DNA of 64,000 nt from Candidatus Poribacteria bacterium (GTDB lineage Bacteria; Poribacteria; WGA-4E; PCPOR2b). Where the stretch lies: NCBI GenBank assembly GCA_022822005.1, contig JAJECO010000008.1, forward strand, positions 223,354-287,353, given 5' to 3'. Below the pieces are notes generated by a model. The model ran no database searches and was not told the DNA's origin. It worked only from the letters and a program-made list of their open reading frames with translations. Below, piece after piece: positions 18,301-25,932 of this stretch. Numbering within the stretch: the first letter of the stretch is position 1; each line of letters starts with the position of its first letter. The position numbers were made by a program, and so were the translations under genes.

Positions 18301-19395
18301 GTTCAAGCCAGATCGTGTTGCTACCCAAACGGACTCATCTGTCACTACAATGTCCTTTACATCATTGTCGCTCAACGCTTTAGCCTCACCATAAATCCTC
18401 CACTGTTCACGACGTAAATCATATCGCACCAGTCCGTGCTCGTATGTGCCAAACCACACCACATTCCCATCTGCAGCAATTGCCGTGATATGATTGGAAG
18501 GTAACCCTGCTTCTGCCGTATACTCCCGCCATGTATTAACAGATAGAATGTAGCGCTGTGCGCCGCTGTCGGCAGTCCCTAACCATAGCGACGTTCCGTC
18601 TACTGCCAATGCGTTTACCTGGTCGCTCGTCAGTCGATCTCTTTTGGTATACGCCCTGACAAATTCCGAATTCCGTTGGTCATAGCGGCTGAGTCCCTTA
18701 TTCTCCGTACCAAACCAAACGGAATCTTCATCAGCGGCAATTGCGGTCACGCTATTATCAATAAGTCCGCTGTCCTTATCATAGTTGTTCCATGAATCTG
18801 TGAGTTTGTCATACCTAGAAACCCCGTTCTCCGTACCAACCCAGATGTAACCATCATCAACCACGATCTGTGTGACATCATCGCCTGCGAGCCCATCCTC
18901 CTCGCGCTTCTGCGCCCAACTGTTCGTCTCTTTGTCATACCGAGAGAGTCCATTTGGCGTACCGAACCAGATAAACCTCGAATCAACAGCGACGCAAGAA
19001 ACCGCCCGTCCGGCTAAGCCATCGCGGGGCATGTAGCGCGTCCACGTACCTGTGGAAATCTCATAACAACTGACACCATCACGCGTACCGATCCAGACCT
19101 GAAGGTCGTCCAAAGCGATAGACAAAACGTGGTTGTGAGCCAAACCGTCTTTGACAGTGAAATTATCCCATCTCCCTTGCGCTTTATCGTACCGACTCAG
19201 ACCTCGATCGGTCCCGACCCACGTGTAGCGTGAATCGACAGCTAAGGATAGGACACGATCGCTGAGGAGTTGGCTGATTACATCGCCCTCATCATCAACT
19301 AAGTAATCGGGGGGCATCTGCTGTGGATCATGTGTGGAACAACTTGTCAAAAACAGGAGTATTATGAATCCCAAGATTATGCAAATTTGACGCAT
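15337..19395 (-). CDS. Propeller lipoprotein B: giant Reg_prop repeat protein
   Basis: 1352 residues. The N terminus is a good lipoprotein signal: basic start, hydrophobic core and lipobox LTSC (residues 16-19), so it should be lipid-anchored. The rest is about thirty Reg_prop blades ([VI]W[VF]GT..GLSRYDK....W..YT..DGL) with no kinase or other catalytic domain. Blade-specific features (a VQRYI/AQRYI-like blade about 230 residues in, an EVLRxNWVSKL segment in the middle, a LSDDPNAWESH segment near the end) occur in the same order in A and C, so the three genes descend from whole-gene duplication. A degenerate heptamer array (17644) and another repeat (17701) are inserted in frame. It starts 44 bp after the methyltransferase gene and its stop overlaps the start of propeller C by 14 bp. 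Confidence 0.87.
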   Translation of the reverse strand: MRQICIILGFIILLFLTSCSTHDPQQMPPDYLVDDEGDVISQLLSDRVLSLAVDSRYTWVGTDRGLSRYDKAQGRWDNFTVKDGLAHNHVLSIALDDLQVWIGTRDGVSCYEISTGTWTRYMPRDGLAGRAVSCVAVDSRFIWFGTPNGLSRYDKETNSWAQKREEDGLAGDDVTQIVVDDGYIWVGTENGVSRYDKLTDSWNNYDKDSGLIDNSVTAIAADEDSVWFGTENKGLSRYDQRNSEFVRAYTKRDRLTSDQVNALAVDGTSLWLGTADSGAQRYILSVNTWREYTAEAGLPSNHITAIAADGNVVWFGTYEHGLVRYDLRREQWRIYGEAKALSDNDVKDIVVTDESVWVATRSGLNQAIYPETPNFSPRLNWRTLSKAEGLADNYITAVVEVGEDLWVGTPRGLGVRREGEDKWTFFTEKDGLPHDFVTCVAWETMNREAERTSLRLWIGTKAGLSTYDPQNRKWNTHPSELQVSGWINDIKLEENFVWVGTTEGLVYYDRATRASGTLTEADGLPSEVINTVAIKDNSIWIGTISGLVQIDKSIITPSVPIHQGSTSRSSDSDGIGGISRFTLHANVRAITVGDDTIWIGGPSGLAKYDVTKDLWTYYTREDTNGGLVSDNVKVIARNSDKVWVGTIAGVSCLDETTGKWSKHVAATTTEVLRSNWVSKLAEDGDGLWFGNWKDSTEGAIVRYNRQTDTFRFFSKEDLPLQSIERPITRIHALTVDESDVWVGTNGGLLRYDKATDTWRHYTVADGLPNHEVWSIVLDSPHLWMAHVGGVVSRYSLETDTWKSYEVVPSVEWSNIGTIAVDPQYVWVTTVWEGIKRYNKSTDQWSSITEAHGLGNNETNDLLIDGDYIWVTGWGDASRYHWRTEEWEIFSSQHVLSDVNFGIDKGQDGVWLTYSGWSGALASKYNNKTDSWTTLNLPEIEGLDFGRTKQVVETTDTVWFAADRQGLARYNKAAKDWAFFGEENGLPSSDIIEHSLVVDDDYVWVGTAGGLSQYDLKEEVWTTFTQSPLARTLRESKVYAIAAEARYVWLGTTNGLHRYDKQTDRWFAPRLKGLEDMEDDTPSVTCLTIDEKYAWLGTNNGVLRYDKAGDRWEKYTTENGLPSNTIRDLDVKGYDLWVSTDRGVATFNRLSDDPNAWESHTQALEVENMGADEKYAQTLLSDDVRCVAIGEKLIWFGTDKGTCRYDKDKKTWETLAKNVSALDKVKSQNNLTDTSVIVIDEGDIWFGTGKGATKYNVESGDFVTYTQSDGLASDVVTCIALNGEEIWFGSADAGVTRLDRNTGDWRVFNIDDGLSHNRVEAIAFDGDQLWFGTERGLCRYNQKTGTWTSYAED
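17644..17664 (-). repeat. In-frame GTGAAAC heptamer array inside propeller B
   Basis: Three units: ATGAAGC, GTGAAAC, GTGAAAT. On the coding strand this reads SRFTLHA, paralleling RFTFHVS in propeller C, and it lies between two blades. Confidence 0.6.
17701..17726 (+). repeat. Diverged GTCCCGCT-type element in propeller B, opposite orientation
   Basis: The plus strand contains ATCGGGACGGAAG preceded by GGATCCTTGATGA, similar to the complement of the element at 15281 (GCGGGACGGGAAG). The match is weaker than between the two copies in propeller C. Just upstream is a small inverted repeat GATTCC-ATC-GGAATC (17671-17685). Confidence 0.35.
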
Positions 19396-19439
19396 CCTTG
19401 TGTGCCTTTCTGCATAAGAGAGCGACTGATGTTCTTTAC

Positions 19440-20300
19440 TTAAGATGCCTTTTCCAAAACCGTGAAATAATGTGTTTCTTCTTCAATGTCTTGACTCAGA
19501 TCCCGCCGCGAGAAGAATCCCTTTAAAGTCCAACCTTCTAATGTTCGTACCAGCAAAGATAGCAGCCAAGGGCTATAGTATCGAATACTCCAGTCATCGG
19601 TTGTTTCGTAAACGCTATCATTACTGTGAATCCGACAGCGCATCACCAAACGGTTTATTCCTTCAACCCAATCCCCGGGAAAGTCTTCATGCCAGACCTC
19701 TACATATCCATTATCCAGCTGAACTGTCTTTTCACCCCATATTCCTGTTTCATTAGCGGCACGAATTCTGCCTTGCGCGTCCATATCAATAATGTAAAGT
19801 CCACCCGGTTTGAGGTGCCGCCTGACGCATTGGAAATGGTTCTTAATGTCCTCGTAAGCTGTGATAATCGGAAAAGTCTCTGCCATGAAGATAGCGCAAT
19901 CAAAACCGCCAACCCCGAGGTTAAAATCCACAACATTAGCCTGAATGAGTTCGATTTTAACCCCCGCTGTTTCTATGCGGCGTTGTGCGCTTTCAAGCAT
20001 ATTTGGATTTTTGTCGATGCTTGTAACGGAAAAGCCAGCTTGAGCGAGAAGGGTTCCATGTCCACAAGTCCCACACGCGAGTTCAAGAATGCTGCCTTTG
20101 GTAATATCCTGCTCCGTTAGCAATCGCTGGATGGAATTGACTTCCACTTGAATTTGTTCAATTGGTGCGCGAAGCACAGCATCATAGACATCGGGAAAGT
20201 CGTAAATGTTTGGCATGAAAGGTTGCTTTTCTGTAATGTAGAGTTCGTCCTGGAGTCGAATACATTCTATTTTCAAATCATCTTCGGTCTTCTTCTTCAT
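19440..20300 (-). CDS. Class I SAM-dependent methyltransferase
   Basis: 286 residues, no signal peptide, so cytoplasmic. The SAM-binding motif I is LELACGTCGHG followed by the acidic end of strand 2 in SVTSIDKNPNML; motif II-like VGGFDCAIFM and a post-motif LKPGGLYIIDMDAQ complete the Rossmann methyltransferase core. Best described as a small-molecule-type methyltransferase (Methyltransf_25/11-like); the substrate is unknown. Its ATG overlaps the 3' end of propeller gene A by 23 bp in another frame and has no Shine-Dalgarno sequence, so translation is probably coupled to A. Propeller B follows after 44 bp. A cytoplasmic methyltransferase placed between genes for exported propellers is unusual and may modify a ligand or signal (inference). 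Confidence 0.85.
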   Translation of the reverse strand: MKKKTEDDLKIECIRLQDELYITEKQPFMPNIYDFPDVYDAVLRAPIEQIQVEVNSIQRLLTEQDITKGSILELACGTCGHGTLLAQAGFSVTSIDKNPNMLESAQRRIETAGVKIELIQANVVDFNLGVGGFDCAIFMAETFPIITAYEDIKNHFQCVRRHLKPGGLYIIDMDAQGRIRAANETGIWGEKTVQLDNGYVEVWHEDFPGDWVEGINRLVMRCRIHSNDSVYETTDDWSIRYYSPWLLSLLVRTLEGWTLKGFFSRRDLSQDIEEETHYFTVLEKAS

Positions 20301-23300
20301 CGAAATGTGGAGTAAAGATTGTCCACGTATCTGTCACTGTGTCATGCCGACTCAGTCCACGTTCCGTCCCCACCCAAAGGAAATCACCATCTACGGCAAG
20401 CGCAAACACACGATTATGACTGAGTCCATCTTTTTGCGTAAAATGTTGCCACTCCATCGTCGTCTTATTGTAGCGTGACACACCAGCATCGAAACTGCCA
20501 AACCACACGAAGTTATCATTTGCAATGATACTGGTGATCTGATCGTTGGCTAAACCGTCAGACGATGTGAAAACACTCCATTCTTCTGTTTCTGTGTTTA
20601 GCCTGCTGACACCGCCCTCCGTACCGAACCAAACTGAATCGCCATCAATGCAGATACTACTTACTTTATCGTGGTGCAATCCCTCCTGCTTTGCGTAGGT
20701 CACCCAGACCTCCTTCTTCATGTCATAACGACTGATACCTCTCTCTGTCCCCACCCAGACGTAGCGATTGCCTACCGCTATACTTGTCACTCGGTTATCT
20801 ATGAGACTATTGGCGTACTCTTGGGACAATAACATAGTGTCCACATCATCAGCACGCCTAAAGGTATCCCAAGCATTCGGGTCGTCCGAAAGCGTATTGT
20901 ACCTGCTCACCCCTTTATCCGTACCGACCCATAAGGTGCGCCCCTCCACATCAGCAACTTTGACGAATGTATCAGCCAAGCCATTTTCAGCTTCGTGCAG
21001 GTCTGCCCAATGCGCGGATTTATCGAACCGAGTAACACCTTTAGAGGTTGCTATCCACAAGTATTTATCATCGACGGCAAGATCGTTCACGGACTCCTCT
21101 ACAATGCGCTTCTGTAACCAAAAGTCATTCTGCTTATCGTAGCGCCTTGCACCCCGCTCTGTTCCACAATAAACATAGCGCGAATCGACAGCGACCGCAT
21201 GCACCACTTCAGCGGGCAGGGCGCGTCTTCCCGTATATACCGTCCAGCTATCTTTACGCATGTCATAATGACTGAGACCGCTACGGCTGCCCAGCCAGAT
21301 GAAGTTGCTATCGGCTTTCAAAGTTGGATAGTTGATGCGATTATTCAGCAGTCCATCCTCTTCCGTAAAAACCGTCCAAGATGAGGAGGCCTTATCGTAT
21401 CGACTGATTCCGTGTTCTTCGCTTCCGAACCAGACGAATTCAGTCGTCTCTTGAACATCTCTGAAATTGTTTCCCACACTCTCTGGATGCCCTCGGAAGA
21501 CCTGCCAAGTGCGATTGGCTCTATGGAATCCGCTGGCAGGGACGGTGTCATCTCCTTCCCACCAACTTTGGTTATACAACACCCACATATAGTCTACCCC
21601 GGAGATTACCTCCCGGATCTGGTCGGCAACTAACCCTTTACTGGAATTAATAATCACCCAGCTGTCTGTGTTCGCGTCGTACTTGCTCAAGCCTCCACCC
21701 CAGCCGCCGTAAGCCCACACATCATTGTTATCCACAACAACAAAGCCGACGGAATCATCCTGTAGACCATCTGCTGAAGTGTAGCGCTTCCATGTTTCAT
21801 TCTGTTTATCGTAACGTGCCACGCCCTCCCTCTGTGCAGGCACCCAAACATAACGTCTGTCTGCTGCAAGACGCGTGCGGTATGATTCCATGTCAGGAGA
21901 GATTTCCTTAAAAACCACTTGATGGGTCTCCCATTCATCTGTATCCCGTCGATAGCGACAGATACGATTATCCCTCAAGACAACCCATACATCATTTTCA
22001 TCAACCATTAATGTTGTTGTTTTATTCGCCGCCAGTCCATCCTTGGTGGTGTAGTGGCGCCAGGTATCCGAGTTTTTATAGTAAGCGAGCACCCCCCCGT
22101 CCGTGGCGAACCATACGCTGTCGTTAGTTACCTCCATCCAATCAATTTGAGCGATGTATGGAGTTTCTTCATTCGGAGCAGACGGATGCAGATTATCCTC
22201 GTTAACGCGCCTCGAATCTCGGACTGATTGGTGTGAAGCCCCGCGGTGATTTTCTGTCACATCTTCTTTCATGTAGTGCGTCCATGTTCCTGTCCGCTTG
22301 TCATACCGAATGATTTCGCCGTTGGAGGTGTTCTGCCACGCCAAAAACCACACCCAATCGCCATCTAGCTCTGTATGTTGTATGCCGCTGTGACGGAGGA
22401 CAACCGTGCGTTCTTTTGCACGAATCGCTTCCCAAGCATTATTCTCATGAGAATAGACACCTAAGCCGCCAATTGTCCCCAGCCAAACTTGATTATCCGC
22501 AACACAAATATCTCGGACATTTTCGTGTCCCATCGCCACCCCCGACTGGGTTAAGTCAAACTGTCGCCAGTCCTCCGATTTTATGGTGGAGCCCCCCCAC
22601 CGATTGCGAGGGAGTACACCCAAGCCACTCGGCGTGCCCACCCACAGCGCATCTTCAGTGATAGCGAGTGCTCTCACATTGTTATTCGGCAGCCCATCCT
22701 CTGTTGTGAAATGATGCCATCTTCTTTCCCGTTTATCGAACATGGAAAGCCCATCGCGTGTCCCTACCCAGAGTATATTCTTTTCATTTGATATGGTGTT
22801 AATATGAAGAGGAAAGTGCGAGGTGTGAAAGGTGAAATGTCCATCGGTGAGTTGGATTAACCCTCGATCGGTTCCGAGCCAAAGCGAGTTACTATCAATG
22901 GCGATAGCATTTATCCGCATTCCTTTTAGGCGTTCAGAGATCCGCCATTTATCACTCTCCCGGTTATACTGCCAAAGTCCAGCGCGCGTACCGACCCAAA
23001 CCGTCTGATCAACCACCGCTATATCGAGGACAAAATCACTGAGGAGTCCGTGTTGACGGTTCCAGAATTTCCACTGATTGTTCTGATATCGTCCTACGCC
23101 CTTTGACGTTCCGACCCAGATGGCATCACCATCAGCGGCAACCCGGGTGATATAATTGGTCGTCAAGCCCTGCGCTTTAGTGTAGGTTTTCCATTCTCCG
23201 GATTGCAAGTCAAATCGACTGAGCCCCATCGCCGTGCCAACCCAAAGGACGCCATCCTGTTTGGCAATCGATTTGATGTTGTCGCTCACCAATCCTTCCG

Positions 23301-24399
23301 CCTTCTTGACGATACTCCAAAGCCCGTGAATTTTATCAAATCGCGCTAGACCGTCCTCGTAAGTGCCGAACCAGACATACTGACCATCAACCGCCATCAC
23401 TGTGATATTTGACGATGGAAGCCCATCTTCCATTTTGTAGTGGACCCACGTATCAACCGGTTTGATATATCTTTGAACACCCTCATTTGCGGTACCTATC
23501 CAGACATACAGACCATCAACCAAGATGTAGTTAATCTTATCCGTTTCGAGCAGATCGGTGCGTGTGTAGGTTTTTACAAATGTTTGCTCGGTAGTGCTGT
23601 ATAAACTCACGCCCGCGTTTTGCATACCGAACCAGATAAAATCTTCATCAATAGCAATAGTTGTAACGCTGTCATCCGCTAAGCCGGCGCTTTTGGTCAG
23701 CTGTGTCCATGAATCGATTTTCTTATCGTATCTAGATACACCTTTGTCGGTCGCGAACCAGACATACTCATCCTCGACCGCGATAGCGGAGATCTCATTA
23801 CTGGTCAGACCACCGTCGTCGGTGGTGCGAAGCGCCCAAACATCGATCACTTTATTATATCGGCTCAAGCCTTTATCTGTGCCGAACCAGATGTAGTTCC
23901 CATCTACACCGATAGCCATGACACGATTACTCGGCAAACCATCGTCGCGGGTGTAGGTTGTCCACTTATCGATTTTGGGTTCATATTTTGAAACGCCGGA
24001 TTCCGTTCCAAACCAGATGGTGTTTCCATCTACTGCCACGCTAGAGACTTTGTTATTCGCCAGCCCATCTTCGACTGTGTAGCTTGTCCACAAATTTTCA
24101 CGTTTGTTGAAACGGTTGATCCCTTTGTCGGTTGCGACCCAAACATGTTGGGCATCTGCTGCGATAGCGTTGATTTGATCGCTCAAAAGTGCAGTTGACT
24201 TCCAAGGTGCAGCTGGATCGGTCGCTTCCGGAGTCTCATCAGGTGTGGTAAACATGCAGCCAATAGGGAATGATAGAATAACAATAAACCACCACCAGCC
24301 GAATGTCATTTTTCGGGTCCTACGCTCCCATACCTGGACACGCTCTTCCCAATTCTGGTCAAATCTATTCAATAACACCCCAAATGCGTTCAGATTCAT
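20278..24399 (-). CDS. Propeller lipoprotein A: giant Reg_prop repeat protein (first gene of operon)
   Basis: 1373 residues from ATG 24399. A membrane/lipoprotein segment (MTFGWWWFIVILSFPIGC) follows a basic stretch RRTRK. An internal ATG at 24309 has an AGGA eight bases upstream and is an alternative start, but would leave the signal without positive charge, so the longer form is kept with some doubt. Downstream are about thirty Reg_prop blades, collinear with B and C, and no kinase. A unique insert near the middle (VTENHRGASHQSVRDSRRVN) interrupts the blades. A degenerate heptamer repeat lies in frame at 22816. The operon promoter is at 24432-24460, about 26 bases of leader from ATG 24399. 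Shares its last 23 bp with the methyltransferase start. Confidence 0.85.
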   Translation of the reverse strand: MNLNAFGVLLNRFDQNWEERVQVWERRTRKMTFGWWWFIVILSFPIGCMFTTPDETPEATDPAAPWKSTALLSDQINAIAADAQHVWVATDKGINRFNKRENLWTSYTVEDGLANNKVSSVAVDGNTIWFGTESGVSKYEPKIDKWTTYTRDDGLPSNRVMAIGVDGNYIWFGTDKGLSRYNKVIDVWALRTTDDGGLTSNEISAIAVEDEYVWFATDKGVSRYDKKIDSWTQLTKSAGLADDSVTTIAIDEDFIWFGMQNAGVSLYSTTEQTFVKTYTRTDLLETDKINYILVDGLYVWIGTANEGVQRYIKPVDTWVHYKMEDGLPSSNITVMAVDGQYVWFGTYEDGLARFDKIHGLWSIVKKAEGLVSDNIKSIAKQDGVLWVGTAMGLSRFDLQSGEWKTYTKAQGLTTNYITRVAADGDAIWVGTSKGVGRYQNNQWKFWNRQHGLLSDFVLDIAVVDQTVWVGTRAGLWQYNRESDKWRISERLKGMRINAIAIDSNSLWLGTDRGLIQLTDGHFTFHTSHFPLHINTISNEKNILWVGTRDGLSMFDKRERRWHHFTTEDGLPNNNVRALAITEDALWVGTPSGLGVLPRNRWGGSTIKSEDWRQFDLTQSGVAMGHENVRDICVADNQVWLGTIGGLGVYSHENNAWEAIRAKERTVVLRHSGIQHTELDGDWVWFLAWQNTSNGEIIRYDKRTGTWTHYMKEDVTENHRGASHQSVRDSRRVNEDNLHPSAPNEETPYIAQIDWMEVTNDSVWFATDGGVLAYYKNSDTWRHYTTKDGLAANKTTTLMVDENDVWVVLRDNRICRYRRDTDEWETHQVVFKEISPDMESYRTRLAADRRYVWVPAQREGVARYDKQNETWKRYTSADGLQDDSVGFVVVDNNDVWAYGGWGGGLSKYDANTDSWVIINSSKGLVADQIREVISGVDYMWVLYNQSWWEGDDTVPASGFHRANRTWQVFRGHPESVGNNFRDVQETTEFVWFGSEEHGISRYDKASSSWTVFTEEDGLLNNRINYPTLKADSNFIWLGSRSGLSHYDMRKDSWTVYTGRRALPAEVVHAVAVDSRYVYCGTERGARRYDKQNDFWLQKRIVEESVNDLAVDDKYLWIATSKGVTRFDKSAHWADLHEAENGLADTFVKVADVEGRTLWVGTDKGVSRYNTLSDDPNAWDTFRRADDVDTMLLSQEYANSLIDNRVTSIAVGNRYVWVGTERGISRYDMKKEVWVTYAKQEGLHHDKVSSICIDGDSVWFGTEGGVSRLNTETEEWSVFTSSDGLANDQITSIIANDNFVWFGSFDAGVSRYNKTTMEWQHFTQKDGLSHNRVFALAVDGDFLWVGTERGLSRHDTVTDTWTIFTPHFDEEEDRR
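22816..22838 (-). repeat. Degenerate GTGAAAC heptamer array inside propeller A
   Basis: GTGCGAG, then GT, GTGAAAG, GTGAAAT. On the coding strand it reads HFTFHTSHFPLH between two blades, again with the FTFH core seen in propeller C. Confidence 0.5.
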
Positions 24400-24431
24400 G
24401 ATAGAATAGTTAAATGTCTACTGATTTTGGA

Positions 24432-24460
24432 ATTATACCACAGGCATATAAAGCCTTCAA
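24432..24460 (-). promoter_or_regulatory. Promoter of the propeller operon (extended -10)
   Basis: On the minus strand TTGAAG (24460-24455), a 17-base spacer and TATAAT (24437-24432), with TGG just before the -10 giving an extended -10 (TGnTATAAT). The expected transcription start is about 24425. Confidence 0.7.
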
Positions 24461-24634
24461 GCGGAGCACAATCGCTCCTATAAAACCTATCGGTGATTTT
24501 CCGGATGAAACCCCGATCGCACCTGATATCTTCAACATATTTTAAGCCACAGATAATCATCACGCGGGCTTTCACTCAATTCACAAAACGTAAATGTCTA
24601 AGTTATTGACGTTAAAATCAGAGGAAAGTTCAGA

Positions 24635-25915
24635 ATGATTCAAGTAGGATTTGGTCAACGTGTAATCACACCAGAAATTGGTGCAGAAATGCCTGGAAGT
24701 ATTAGCAAACGTTTTTCGCAGAATGTGCATGATGATCTTCTTGTAAATGCGATGGCACTGGACGATGGCAACACACAGGTTGTCCTAGCAGGACTTGATA
24801 GCCTATCAATTAAACGCTCGACAACCTTGAGCGCACGGGGACAAATCGCAGAAGCCACCGGTATTCCCGCCGACAATGTGCTGATTGCGGCGAGTCACAC
24901 GCATAACGGCGGTCCCGTCGCTGATGTCTTTATGAGCGAATCGGATGCGACTTACTGCGACTTCGTTGCTGCACAAATCGCGCAGGCAGCTATCGAGGCA
25001 TATGAGAAACGCGAACCCGCCACACTGGTTATTGGCGCGGGGCATGAGGGAAGCGTTGCTTTCAACCGACGCTTTCGTATGAAAGATGGATCGGAGCGGA
25101 CACATCCGGGCGTGGGCAATCCCGATATCGTTCGAATCGCGGGCCCTATCGACCCAATGGTCGGGGTTATTGGCGCGATAAACCAATCGTGCAGATTCCT
25201 TGGTTGCTGGGTCAACTACTGTTGTCATGCCACACTGGGTGTCGGCGGGGGTGGCTTTTCTGCTGACTATATCTACTATCTGAGAAAAACTGTTCAGCAG
25301 GCAATGAAAGCCGACCATGCAATCATTGTTTTCGGAAACGGGGCATCAGGCGATGTGACACAAGTCGATAATCTCAGAGATCGAGGGAAACAGTCAGGTG
25401 ATTGCTGGGGTTGGCATGTCGGTACAACGGTCGGTGCGGAGGTCATCAAGGTGTTGGCACGAATGGATTATACTGACGACGTTACGCTGGCGTGTGCGAC
25501 TGAAACAGTTGAGCTTCGTTTACGCGACCTCGATAATGCGTTGCTCAACCAAGCACAATCTTGGGGCGATCAAGCGGTTTGGGCAAGGGAACTTGAATTG
25601 CTCAAAGAGATCAAGAAAATTGAATCGAGCGTCACAGCAGAGGTACAGATGATGAGAATCGGGGCAACCGGACTGATTGCTGTGCCTGCGGAATACTTCT
25701 GTCAGTACGGGCTGGATATTCAGGCGTGTTCTCCCTTTGATCCGACGTTTGTCGTCTCCCTTGCTAACGGTTGTGTCGGGTACGTTCCGACGCCACAGGC
25801 ATTTGTCGGTGGAGGCTACGAACCGAGAACTGCACGGTCTAGTAAGCTGTGTCCAGATGCCGGGGATCGAATTGCGGCAACGGCAATTCAGCTGCTCCAC
25901 AGCGCACATGGATAG
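24635..25915 (+). CDS. Neutral/alkaline ceramidase-like hydrolase (N-terminal domain family)
   Basis: 426 residues, no signal peptide. It begins IQVGFGQRVITPE, the usual opening of the neutral/alkaline non-lysosomal ceramidase N-terminal domain family, and carries DNVLIAASHTHNGGP (metal-binding THTH-like region), NYCCHATLGVG and a later SADY motif. The family includes zinc-dependent amidases with a ceramidase founding member, but most bacterial short forms are uncharacterised, so ceramide should not be assumed. ATG 24635 is preceded by AGAGGAAAG at good spacing. It is convergent with mtnA, whose stop lies 17 bp beyond this stop codon. No signal peptide suggests an intracellular substrate. Confidence 0.75.
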   Translation: MIQVGFGQRVITPEIGAEMPGSISKRFSQNVHDDLLVNAMALDDGNTQVVLAGLDSLSIKRSTTLSARGQIAEATGIPADNVLIAASHTHNGGPVADVFMSESDATYCDFVAAQIAQAAIEAYEKREPATLVIGAGHEGSVAFNRRFRMKDGSERTHPGVGNPDIVRIAGPIDPMVGVIGAINQSCRFLGCWVNYCCHATLGVGGGGFSADYIYYLRKTVQQAMKADHAIIVFGNGASGDVTQVDNLRDRGKQSGDCWGWHVGTTVGAEVIKVLARMDYTDDVTLACATETVELRLRDLDNALLNQAQSWGDQAVWARELELLKEIKKIESSVTAEVQMMRIGATGLIAVPAEYFCQYGLDIQACSPFDPTFVVSLANGCVGYVPTPQAFVGGGYEPRTARSSKLCPDAGDRIAATAIQLLHSAHG

Positions 25916-25932
25916 ATGTGGGGTGTGTTTCG

